In this document: positions 1-4,901 of the stretch, in pieces | Numbering within the stretch: position 1 is the first letter of the stretch | How the letters are laid out: every line of letters starts with the position of its first letter | Source: DATIJJ01 sp035478795 | Lineage (GTDB): Bacteria > Pseudomonadota > Gammaproteobacteria > DSM-16500 | Length of the DNA: 5,074 nucleotides | Assembly: GCA_035478795.1 (NCBI GenBank) | Contig: DATIJJ010000032.1 | Coordinates: forward strand, 1 to 5,074 | Reading direction: 5' to 3' | The notes under the pieces: model-generated | What the model was told of the DNA's origin: nothing | Seen by the model: the letters and a program-made list of their open reading frames with translations, nothing else | Databases searched by the model: none | Translations under genes and position numbers: made by a program

Positions 1-4
1 GTAT

Positions 5-1000
5 CTAAATAATTGGTATCACTCTATTAAGATAAGGTACTTGAGGGCAAGGATTGTAGTAACCTGTTTTTAAAACTGCCTCCAAACGCTGGCATGATTT
101 AGCAAGTTTGTCTTTCCACTCTTGCCAATTAGTTTCATCGATGTCCACTAATACTATTTTGCGTTCTGGCGTCAGCACAGGATAGTGCTGAAAAAAATTT
201 TCGTCTTCTTTTATTTTCTTCGCTGAAATACAAAAGTCGTACCAGCCATCAATAATCCATGCGTCATCATTCCAGGTATTTAACTGATGCAATTTACCCT
301 TTTGTCGATTAACAACAATATAAAAATGGCCATCATAATTTTTTCCTTCTTGATGTAACCATTCAATTTTCATGTATTGTCCGGTTTGAATTAATTTCAT
401 CAAAACAATGGCAGAAATACTGACACAGTCATGCACATTGTTCTTCACACCATAAATACCCCGCAAAATCGATTCATTAAGAACACTATTATTAGTTGGA
501 TGATAACATTGAAAACTATTCCTGGTTTGTGCCATGTATTGGTTATAGCGATCTTCTAATCGACAATCTTCATTCATTTTTTTCGAAAAAAATAATTGAT
601 TTCCTGTTAATTCAAGAGGAAAATTTTGGAAATGACTTTTATGAAACAAAGCTAATATAAAACCTAATAAACTAAAATCGATAAAACTGTTTGAAGAACG
701 TTTTTCTGTATCTTGAACTAGTAGTAATGAAAAGCCTACCAGTAAGGAGAACACTAGCAAACTTCCCATTTTTACAGCTTTAATTGATAAACTATTTTTT
801 TCACTGTTCAAAGCCAAAACGCGTTGATAATACGCTTCTTTACCATTACCACAGATTTGTAGCTCATTCGAGGTTATTGGTTGAGCTAATCGGCGATTGA
901 TGATGTTACTTCGCGTGATAAGAGTTGTTATCTCTTTATAAACTCGCTTGCAAACGTCTTCAATTATCAGATAGTTAGTTAACTGGTGGTCTGTTTTCAT
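5..1000 (-). CDS. Membrane-anchored protein of unknown function with a possible Cys-His-Asp (papain/transglutaminase-like) domain
   Basis: I do not recognise this 331-residue protein as a named family. Residues 1-75 are polar and probably helical. Residues about 76-96 form a strong hydrophobic segment, and 107-120 a second weaker one, so a membrane anchor or hairpin is likely; there is no cleavable signal peptide at the N-terminus. The C-terminal part holds three spaced motifs: Cys192 in HDCVSIS at the start of a predicted helix, His225 in GHFYIVV at the start of a predicted strand, and Asp251 in WIIDGW. This order and spacing resemble the Cys-His-Asp triad of transglutaminase-like and papain-fold enzymes, including bacterial deamidase or protease effectors; that is inference by pattern only. 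The gene is divergent from the ABM gene and looks AT-richer than the rest. No clear ribosome binding site precedes the ATG at 1000, so the start is uncertain. The coding sequence is intact, ending in TAG at 5-7. Confidence 0.8.
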   Translation of the reverse strand: MKTDHQLTNYLIIEDVCKRVYKEITTLITRSNIINRRLAQPITSNELQICGNGKEAYYQRVLALNSEKNSLSIKAVKMGSLLVFSLLVGFSLLLVQDTEKRSSNSFIDFSLLGFILALFHKSHFQNFPLELTGNQLFFSKKMNEDCRLEDRYNQYMAQTRNSFQCYHPTNNSVLNESILRGIYGVKNNVHDCVSISAIVLMKLIQTGQYMKIEWLHQEGKNYDGHFYIVVNRQKGKLHQLNTWNDDAWIIDGWYDFCISAKKIKEDENFFQHYPVLTPERKIVLVDIDETNWQEWKDKLAKSCQRLEAVLKTGYYNPCPQVPYLNRVIPII

Positions 1001-1011
1001 ATTGTTTATAA

Positions 1012-1046
1012 ACGATTAATAATGCTGAATTAGGGTTTGTTGACAA
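1012..1046 (-). promoter_or_regulatory. Candidate sigma-70 promoter for the leftward gene
   Basis: On the minus strand TTGTCA (1046-1041, 5/6 to consensus) is followed after 16 bp by CATTAT (1024-1019, 4/6). Transcription would begin near 1012, leaving only about 11 nt before the ATG at 1000, which agrees with the absence of a Shine-Dalgarno there. AT-rich sequence makes chance matches common, so this is tentative. Confidence 0.3.
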
Positions 1047-1163
1047 TTATTACAAAATTATCCGCGAGTTGATAGAGCACCCACTTAAAGATAATGGGAC
1101 AGCAGGGTCAATACTCGCTCCGCCCATTGATGCACGGGAGAAAATGTCATATTCATTTCCTTC

Positions 1164-1193
1164 TTGAAAATCAGGAATCATTGCTCTCATAAT
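1164..1193 (+). promoter_or_regulatory. Candidate sigma-70 promoter for the ABM-yjdF pair
   Basis: TTGAAA at 1164-1169 (5/6) is separated by 18 bp from CATAAT at 1188-1193 (5/6). Transcription would start near 1200, giving a leader of about 30 nt that ends with the AAGGA ribosome binding site at 1219-1223. The remaining upstream sequence (1047-1163) contains no gene I can support. Confidence 0.45.
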
Positions 1194-1230
1194 AGTCAGG
1201 ATTTTAATACGGTATCCTAAGGAATTAAAT

Positions 1231-1581
1231 ATGTTTGCTGTCATTTATCGGGCTTTTATTAAACCAGGTCTTGAATCAACCTACCAGAAAGCCTGGCGAG
1301 AGGTTGCCTCCTGGTTTATTAAACACCGTGGAAGCTATGGCTCATCTCTTCACAAAACAGAAGATGGTATGTGGCTTGCCTACTCTCGCTGGCCTGATAA
1401 GGCCACTCGAGATGCTTCCTGGCCTGGAGAAAATGCACCAGCTGATGTTTTGCCAGAGCAAGTGAAAAATGCAATCATAACTATTCAGACTTGCATTGAT
1501 CAAACAAGGAAACTGCCTGACATCTGTATGGAAGTCGTTGACGACTTATTGCATAACAATTCGCTTCAATGCGTTAAATGA
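1231..1581 (+). CDS. Antibiotic biosynthesis monooxygenase (ABM) domain protein
   Basis: This 116-residue cytoplasmic protein matches the small ABM/YgiN-like ferredoxin-like fold. It opens with the family's characteristic strand and turn (MFAVIYRAFIKPGLESTYQKAW, residues 1-22, here MFAVIYR then KPG and AW), followed by a helix, KHRGSYGS (31-38) and the strand GMWLAYSRWP (46-55). Members of this fold are cofactor-light monooxygenases or heme/quinol-binding proteins, often of unknown substrate; nothing here fixes the substrate. The start is well supported by AAGGA at 1219-1223, seven bases before the ATG. The C-terminus (about 95-116) is an extra tail beyond the ABM core. Its TGA overlaps the ATG of the YjdF gene by four bases, so the two are very likely co-transcribed and translationally coupled. 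Confidence 0.88.
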   Translation: MFAVIYRAFIKPGLESTYQKAWREVASWFIKHRGSYGSSLHKTEDGMWLAYSRWPDKATRDASWPGENAPADVLPEQVKNAIITIQTCIDQTRKLPDICMEVVDDLLHNNSLQCVK

Positions 1582-2021
1582 TAAATAACATCAAGAAACA
1601 ATACACCGTCAAAGCGACCGTCTTGCTGGAAAATTCTTTCTGGGTAGGCATATTCGAAAGAACTGATAAAGCAGGATATGCAGTAGCACGAAAAGTTTTT
1701 GGTGGTGAGCCATCTGATGCTGAATTGTATGAATTTGTTCTCACTCATTTTAATGAATTGAAATTCACAAAACCAGAGCAGTTCAAGCTCGTTATCAAAA
1801 GAAAAAACCACAAGCGCATGCAGCGCGATGTTCGGCGTGAAATGGAAAAAGCAAAGTCTGACTTGCCGAGCACAACCCATGCACAGGAAGTACTAAGACT
1901 TGATCTTGAAAAAAATAAAAAATTGAAAAAAATCACCTCTAAATCTGAAAAAGAAGCCAGACTGGAAGAAAAGTTTTTACAGAAACAGGCAAAAAGAAAA
2001 AAGAAACATCGTGGACATTGA
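1578..2021 (+). CDS. yjdF: YjdF family protein (DUF2992)
   Basis: This 147-residue protein matches the YjdF/DUF2992 family. A short N-terminal beta region has the signature VLLENSFWVGIFER (residues 15-28) and YAVARKVFGGEPSDAELYEFV (34-54). It is followed by the basic helical stretch KNHKRMQRDVRREMEK (76-91), the segment THAQEVLRLDLEKNKK (100-115) and a highly basic tail ending KKKHRGH (141-147). In Firmicutes, yjdF genes are commonly controlled by the yjdF RNA, a riboswitch class that binds azaaromatic compounds; the protein's biochemical role is not settled. The basic, coiled-coil-like C-terminal half suggests nucleic-acid binding, which is inference. The ATG lies inside the ABM stop region (ATGA overlap at 1578-1581), so expression probably depends on the ABM gene. 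Its own stop codon lies within the -35 box of the next promoter. Confidence 0.88.
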   Translation: MINNIKKQYTVKATVLLENSFWVGIFERTDKAGYAVARKVFGGEPSDAELYEFVLTHFNELKFTKPEQFKLVIKRKNHKRMQRDVRREMEKAKSDLPSTTHAQEVLRLDLEKNKKLKKITSKSEKEARLEEKFLQKQAKRKKKHRGH

Positions 2022-2046
2022 TAATACTTGTATCATGTTTTAGAAT
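2018..2046 (+). promoter_or_regulatory. Sigma-70 promoter for the amidotransferase-reductase pair
   Basis: TTGATA at 2018-2023 (5/6) and TAGAAT at 2041-2046 (5/6) are separated by exactly 17 bp. The -35 box overlaps the yjdF TGA (2019-2021). Transcription would begin near 2053, about 26 nt before the ATG at 2079. A weak dyad (TGATA at 2019-2023 and TATCA at 2031-2035) overlies the -35 box and spacer, but it is too short to call an operator. Confidence 0.6.
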
Positions 2047-2078
2047 GACCCACATTGATTACACAGGGAGAAAAAATC

Positions 2079-2822
2079 ATGCGTATCCACACCATCATCC
2101 ATGCACCTTTTGAACAACCCGGTGTTATAGAAAGTTGGGCGCACAACCAGGGTTATGATCTTTCCGCAACGCATACCTACAAAGATGAAAAATTACCGGA
2201 TGCATCCCTGATCGATTTTCTTATCGTGATGGGCGGCCCGCAAAGCCCTCTTCAATTAGACAAATATCCTTATTTACGAAATGAAATCACTTTAACAAAA
2301 CAGATGATTGATCAAAACAAAGCGGTGTTAGGTATCTGTCTCGGCGCCCAGATTATTTCTGAAAGTCTAGGCGCAAAAACAGAGCGCAGTCCACACAGAG
2401 AAATTGGTGTTTATCCAATTCAGTTAACAAAAGATGGCGAGCATGATCCGGTTTTTAAAAACTTTCCTCAATCATTTGATGTGATGCATTGGCATAATGA
2501 CATGCCCGGCCTGCCGGAAGGACGTGCATTACTGGCATACAGCGAAGGATGTCCACGTCAGGTAATCCGATATAACGATCGGGTTTATGGTCTGCAATGC
2601 CATCTTGAAATGACAACAGAACTCGTGAAAGGAATGACTGAGCATTGTGGAGACGATTTAAAACCCGGTCAATTTGTTCAGGAGTATAAAAGTTTATTGG
2701 CAAGCGATATGTCAGAGATCAATAAAAAAATGGTTGTTATTCTCGATTATCTGGCAAGTTTAATTAAGCAGACGCGTTCATTTGAAAGCGCTGCCTTTAA
2801 AACCCACGCGGACCAGGAATGA
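2079..2822 (+). CDS. Stand-alone class I glutamine amidotransferase (GMP-synthase-like)
   Basis: This 247-residue protein is a complete class I (triad) glutamine amidotransferase domain, which hydrolyses glutamine and would supply ammonia to an acceptor. Visible motifs are the oxyanion-hole loop MGGPQSP (51-57), the nucleophile elbow GICLGAQ with Cys87 (85-91), and GLQCHLEM with His175 and Glu177 (171-178), so all three catalytic residues are present. No ATP-pyrophosphatase domain follows, unlike GuaA; the best comparison is the free-standing GMP-synthase-like group (YfeJ type). The acceptor is unknown. I chose ATG 2079 because AGGGAG lies at 2065-2070, eight bases upstream; an in-frame TTG at 2055 has no such site. 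The last 30 or so residues extend past the fold core. Its stop overlaps the next gene's start by four bases (ATGA at 2819-2822), making the two a coupled pair. Confidence 0.9.
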   Translation: MRIHTIIHAPFEQPGVIESWAHNQGYDLSATHTYKDEKLPDASLIDFLIVMGGPQSPLQLDKYPYLRNEITLTKQMIDQNKAVLGICLGAQIISESLGAKTERSPHREIGVYPIQLTKDGEHDPVFKNFPQSFDVMHWHNDMPGLPEGRALLAYSEGCPRQVIRYNDRVYGLQCHLEMTTELVKGMTEHCGDDLKPGQFVQEYKSLLASDMSEINKKMVVILDYLASLIKQTRSFESAAFKTHADQE

Positions 2823-3817
2823 TAAAAAGTCCATATAAAAATACAAAGAAAAGTTATGCCATTATTGGAACTGGCGCTATAGGTGGTTATTGCGCTGTGA
2901 AATTACAGCAGGCAGGGTTTGATGTGCATTGCCTGCTGGGTCATGATTATTTATCTGTAAAAGAGACAGGTTTGACGATTATAGAAAATGACATGCCCGT
3001 TACCGTTTCGGTCAATGCATATAATGATATCCATAACATGCCGCCCTGCGATGTTATCCTGATTACCTTGAAAACCACTGCGAATCACATATTAAAAGAC
3101 GGCTTAAAAAATATGGCAGGAAAAAATATCATAATTGCCATGCTTCAAAATGGGATTGGCATGGAAGCAGAACTTGCTGAATTTATCGAACCACAAAAAA
3201 TTGTTGGCGGCACGTGCATTTTAAAAGTAACCAAAATTTCGCCCGGAACAATCAGGCATTTTGGACATGGCATCACTGAGTGGGCACAGTATTTCCCTGA
3301 TGAAAACAAGCGTCTTATTTCAGAAATCGCAAAAGAAATCGCCGGGGATTTTAAGTTGGCCGGCTTTAACAGCACTGCATCACCCCATTTACCCACCATC
3401 AAATGGAAAAAAATTGCATCCAACATACCTATCAGTGGACTATCTGTGGTGCTAAATACTTCAACGAAGGAACTGGTTGAAACCCCATCAAGCCTCGATC
3501 TTCTGAAAAGAATGACGAGAGAAGTGATTGATGCTGCAAAAATATGTGGCGCAGAAATTCCGGATGATTTTTATGAATTTCGACTTGGTGTATTCGAATC
3601 ATTTAAAAAAATGCAGGAAAACTACCCAAGCATGAAGGGTGATTTCGATGCCAGAAAACCGCTTGAGTTACATGCCATTTATGAAAATGCTATTAATATC
3701 GCAAAAAAGCACCATGCTCCCATGCTATTATCTGAAATGCTTTATCTTCAGTTATGTTATCTTGATGCCAAAAACCGGGCATTAATGCAGAAACATTCAG
3801 GGGAAATCACCAAATAA
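2819..3817 (+). CDS. Ketopantoate reductase (ApbA/PanE) family NADP-dependent dehydrogenase
   Basis: This 332-residue protein has the ketopantoate reductase architecture. It has an N-terminal Rossmann domain with AIIGTGAIGG (14-23), the LQNGIG loop (109-114), the catalytic-lysine segment WKKIASN (196-202, Lys198 aligning with the family lysine) and the C-terminal substrate-binding region with SM (271-272), Asp275/Asp277 and PLELHAI including Glu283. Family enzymes reduce 2-dehydropantoate to pantoate with NADPH in coenzyme A synthesis, but many paralogues act on other 2-oxo acids. It is longer than E. coli PanE (about 303 residues), and no panB or panC gene is nearby, so I do not assign panE. 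Translation probably starts by re-initiation: the ATG at 2819 overlaps the amidotransferase stop, and the only nearby AGGA (2815-2818) is abutting. The gene ends just before the TTGATA of the next promoter. Confidence 0.88.
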   Translation: MIKSPYKNTKKSYAIIGTGAIGGYCAVKLQQAGFDVHCLLGHDYLSVKETGLTIIENDMPVTVSVNAYNDIHNMPPCDVILITLKTTANHILKDGLKNMAGKNIIIAMLQNGIGMEAELAEFIEPQKIVGGTCILKVTKISPGTIRHFGHGITEWAQYFPDENKRLISEIAKEIAGDFKLAGFNSTASPHLPTIKWKKIASNIPISGLSVVLNTSTKELVETPSSLDLLKRMTREVIDAAKICGAEIPDDFYEFRLGVFESFKKMQENYPSMKGDFDARKPLELHAIYENAINIAKKHHAPMLLSEMLYLQLCYLDAKNRALMQKHSGEITK

Positions 3818-3820
3818 GTG

Positions 3821-3849
3821 TTGATAAATATAGTAAGTGGACTTACTAT
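3821..3849 (+). promoter_or_regulatory. Sigma-70 promoter for the SRPBCC-marR pair
   Basis: TTGATA at 3821-3826 (5/6) is separated by 17 bp from TACTAT at 3844-3849 (4/6). The -35 box lies three bases after the reductase stop codon. Transcription would start near 3856, leaving a short leader of about 15 nt that contains GGAGG (3860-3864), six bases before the ATG at 3871. Confidence 0.55.
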
Positions 3850-3851
3850 AT
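3828..3851 (+). promoter_or_regulatory. 24-bp palindromic operator, probably bound by the MarR protein encoded downstream
   Basis: The left arm ATATAGTAAGT (3828-3838) is followed by a GG spacer (3839-3840) and then by its exact reverse complement (3841-3851): 11-bp perfect arms. It fills the promoter spacer and the whole candidate -10 box, so a dimeric repressor bound here would block RNA polymerase. MarR regulators usually bind such palindromes in their own promoters, and a marR gene is second in this operon. Another winged-helix regulator encoded elsewhere (for example HxlR type) cannot be excluded. As RNA it could also form a hairpin, but it lies mostly upstream of the predicted start site. 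Confidence 0.75.
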
Positions 3852-3870
3852 AGCCATTTGGAGGTTACCT

Positions 3871-4299
3871 ATGTGGCAAGAATCCTGGAGCACGACTGTT
3901 ACAGACCTGACGCCAGAACAAATCTGGAAAATATGGTCAGATATGAGCATTCGTCATGAATGGGACGATGATACCGAATGGGCAAAAATGGAAGGTCCTT
4001 TTAGAAAAGGTGCCATTTTTTATATGAAAATAAAAAAAGGGCCAAAACTCAAAATGATCATTACTGAATGCAAGCCTTATGAAAAATTCACTGACACCTA
4101 TTACTTTCCTTTTGCGAGACTCGATGGCACTCACCAAATGGAAAAAACAACGGATGGCTTGCGCATTACAACTACCATTAAAATGACGGGCCCTCTTCGA
4201 TGGATCTGGCGAAAGCTGGTTGCTGAAAAAATTGTTTCAACTCTGCCGCATCAAACCGGACTGTTGATTGAGCTTGCTCGAAAATCAGGAAATTCCTGA
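3871..4299 (+). CDS. SRPBCC (START/polyketide-cyclase-like) family protein
   Basis: This 142-residue cytoplasmic protein has the layout of the SRPBCC helix-grip fold. The first strand (WQESWSTTV, 2-10) is followed by the LTPEQIWKIWSDM helix (13-25) with the RHEWDDDTEWAKMEGPF segment (28-44) and then GAIFYMKI (47-54). The core strands come next (KLKMIITECKPYEKFTDTYYFPFARLDGTHQME, about 59-91, and LRITTTIKMTGPLRWIWRKL, 97-116), ending in a long C-terminal helix (117-138). The fold binds hydrophobic ligands in a deep cavity; no catalytic residue can be named. The start is firm: GGAGG at 3860-3864 with six-base spacing. It is the first gene of the operator-controlled pair, and its TGA (4297-4299) shares one base with the marR ATG. 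SRPBCC-MarR pairing suggests that the protein may bind or modify the ligand sensed by the regulator, which is inference. Confidence 0.83.
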   Translation: MWQESWSTTVTDLTPEQIWKIWSDMSIRHEWDDDTEWAKMEGPFRKGAIFYMKIKKGPKLKMIITECKPYEKFTDTYYFPFARLDGTHQMEKTTDGLRITTTIKMTGPLRWIWRKLVAEKIVSTLPHQTGLLIELARKSGNS

Positions 4300-4300
4300 T
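4284..4300 (+). promoter_or_regulatory. Dyad covering the marR ribosome binding site and start codon
   Basis: ATCAGGAA (4284-4291) and TTCCTGAT (4293-4300) are perfect 8-bp inverted arms around a single A. In mRNA a six-pair stem with a five-base loop (AAATT) is sterically possible. It would hide the AGGA Shine-Dalgarno (4287-4290) and the first two bases of the marR ATG (4299-4301). Ribosomes finishing the SRPBCC gene would melt it, giving translational coupling. It could also be a second protein-binding site or a chance dyad. Confidence 0.45.
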
Positions 4301-4751
4301 GAAAAAATCAATGAATTTTCAGTTTAAACATCCTGATCAAAGTCCCGGTTTTTTGCTTTGGCAACTGACAAATCAATGGCAGCGATTACAAAGGAATGCG
4401 CTGTCAAAGCTGAATTTAACACATGGGCAATTTGTCGTACTTGCCAATGTATTGTGGCTATCTTCGTTGCCTGACAACATTGTCACCCAACAACAGGTAG
4501 GCGATCACGCAAAAATCGACAAGATGTCCATGTCTGATCTGGTTACTACCTTAATTGAAAAAAAATTATTGAAACGATCCACTCATAAAAATGATAAACG
4601 TGCTTACTCGCTACACTTAACCAGTAAAGGCCATAAACAGGTATTAAAAGCAATTCCTGTTGTTGAAGGAATTGATAAGCTTTTTTTTACGAAAGAAACT
4701 ACTGAGCTGGTTAAGCTGGCATCTCATTTGCGGCATCTTGTTGATCAGTAA
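4299..4751 (+). CDS. MarR family winged-helix transcriptional regulator
   Basis: This 150-residue protein has the length and layout of a MarR regulator: N-terminal dimerisation helices (about 15-40), a winged helix-turn-helix, and C-terminal dimerisation helices (about 118-148). The segment VTQQQVGDHAKIDKMSMSDLVTTLIEKKLLKR covers the helix-turn-helix (about 62-93), with the recognition helix near 73-88. The wing contains the family's conserved Asp-x-Arg (Asp99, Arg101) in NDKRAYSLHLTSKG (98-111). MarR proteins are dimers that usually repress their own operon and are released by phenolic or other small ligands or by oxidation. The protein has no cysteine, so a thiol-based redox switch is unlikely. 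The start ATG 4299 has AGGA at 4287-4290, eight bases away; Met5 is an alternative. The likely target is the palindrome at 3828-3851. Confidence 0.92.
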   Translation: MKKSMNFQFKHPDQSPGFLLWQLTNQWQRLQRNALSKLNLTHGQFVVLANVLWLSSLPDNIVTQQQVGDHAKIDKMSMSDLVTTLIEKKLLKRSTHKNDKRAYSLHLTSKGHKQVLKAIPVVEGIDKLFFTKETTELVKLASHLRHLVDQ

Positions 4752-4761
4752 CTACCTGACA

Positions 4762-4894
4762 CTTCAACCGTGCGTCATCCCGTTATGCTTCTAAACAAGA
4801 CCCAGCGCCTTTCTTTCATCAACTTTTTTAAAAAATGCTTTTAAAGGCACCGGGTCCCGCTTGAAGAGCGTCGCGGGATGACGCACGGTTGAAG
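4762..4894. repeat. Long imperfect palindrome with perfect 21-bp outer arms; candidate dispersed extragenic repeat
   Basis: Positions 4762-4782 and 4874-4894 are exact reverse complements over 21 bp; the core of the right arm is CGGGATGACGCACGG. Pairing resumes inside: 4788-4791 or 4796-4799 can pair with 4863-4866 or 4860-4863, and 4800-4809 pairs with 4846-4855 at 8 of 10 positions. The centre is AT-rich and holds a 12-bp TTTTTT/AAAAAA palindrome (4824-4835) and TGCTTTTAAAGGCA (4836-4849). The arms are much more GC-rich than the surroundings. The element fills the gap between two convergent genes. There is no T-run after either arm, so it is not a standard intrinsic terminator, though it could still block read-through. 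The form suits a REP- or MITE-like dispersed repeat; no clear target-site duplication or coding capacity is visible. Confidence 0.85.
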
Positions 4895-4901
4895 ATGAGA
4901 T

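Larger units (their letters stand above)
1001..1230. other. Divergent intergenic region
   Basis: This gap separates the leftward membrane-protein gene from the rightward ABM-yjdF pair. It contains the two candidate promoters listed separately. It also holds two mutually exclusive inverted repeats sharing 1093-1098: 1080-1087 with 1092-1098 (seven pairs, one bulge), and 1093-1098 with 1123-1128. I see no supported gene or recognisable RNA family in it. Confidence 0.6.

Noticed and set aside
1040..1045. Consensus TTGACA on the plus strand
   Set aside because: No acceptable -10 box at 15-19 bp; the region there is TCCGCGAG.
1144..1167. Tiny upstream frame (seven codons) after GGGAG
   Set aside because: It lies upstream of the likely transcription start near 1200 and the Shine-Dalgarno is too close to the ATG; too short to support.
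1166..1177. 12-base match GAAAATCAGGAA repeated at 4280-4291
   Set aside because: Short, in different contexts (intergenic versus coding), and not part of a longer repeat; probably chance.
1050..1244. 64-codon open frame on the minus strand in the divergent gap
   Set aside because: Its start lies inside the well-supported ABM gene, neither it nor the internal ATG at 1190 has a ribosome binding site, and the peptide matches nothing I recognise; a decayed remnant cannot be excluded.
1235..1465. 76-codon frame inside the ABM gene, other frame
   Set aside because: Completely covered by the ABM coding sequence, which has clear family motifs and its own ribosome binding site.
1566..1936. Antisense open frames opposite yjdF
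   Set aside because: They mirror the Lys/Glu-rich yjdF coding sequence and read as Phe/Ser-rich peptides, a usual shadow pattern.
2019..2035. Weak dyad TGATA/TATCA on the amidotransferase promoter
   Set aside because: Only five pairs with an unpaired seven-base centre; does not resemble the 3828-3851 operator.
2055..2078. Upstream TTG start for the amidotransferase (eight extra residues)
   Set aside because: The added residues encode the AGGGAG ribosome binding site itself, and ATG 2079 has ideal spacing.
3145..3426. Antisense frame opposite the reductase gene
   Set aside because: Lies wholly opposite a motif-rich coding sequence and shows no family features.
4762..4894. Intrinsic terminator for marR or the VOC gene
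   Set aside because: The arms are 91 bases apart and no T-run follows on either strand, so the standard terminator form is not met.
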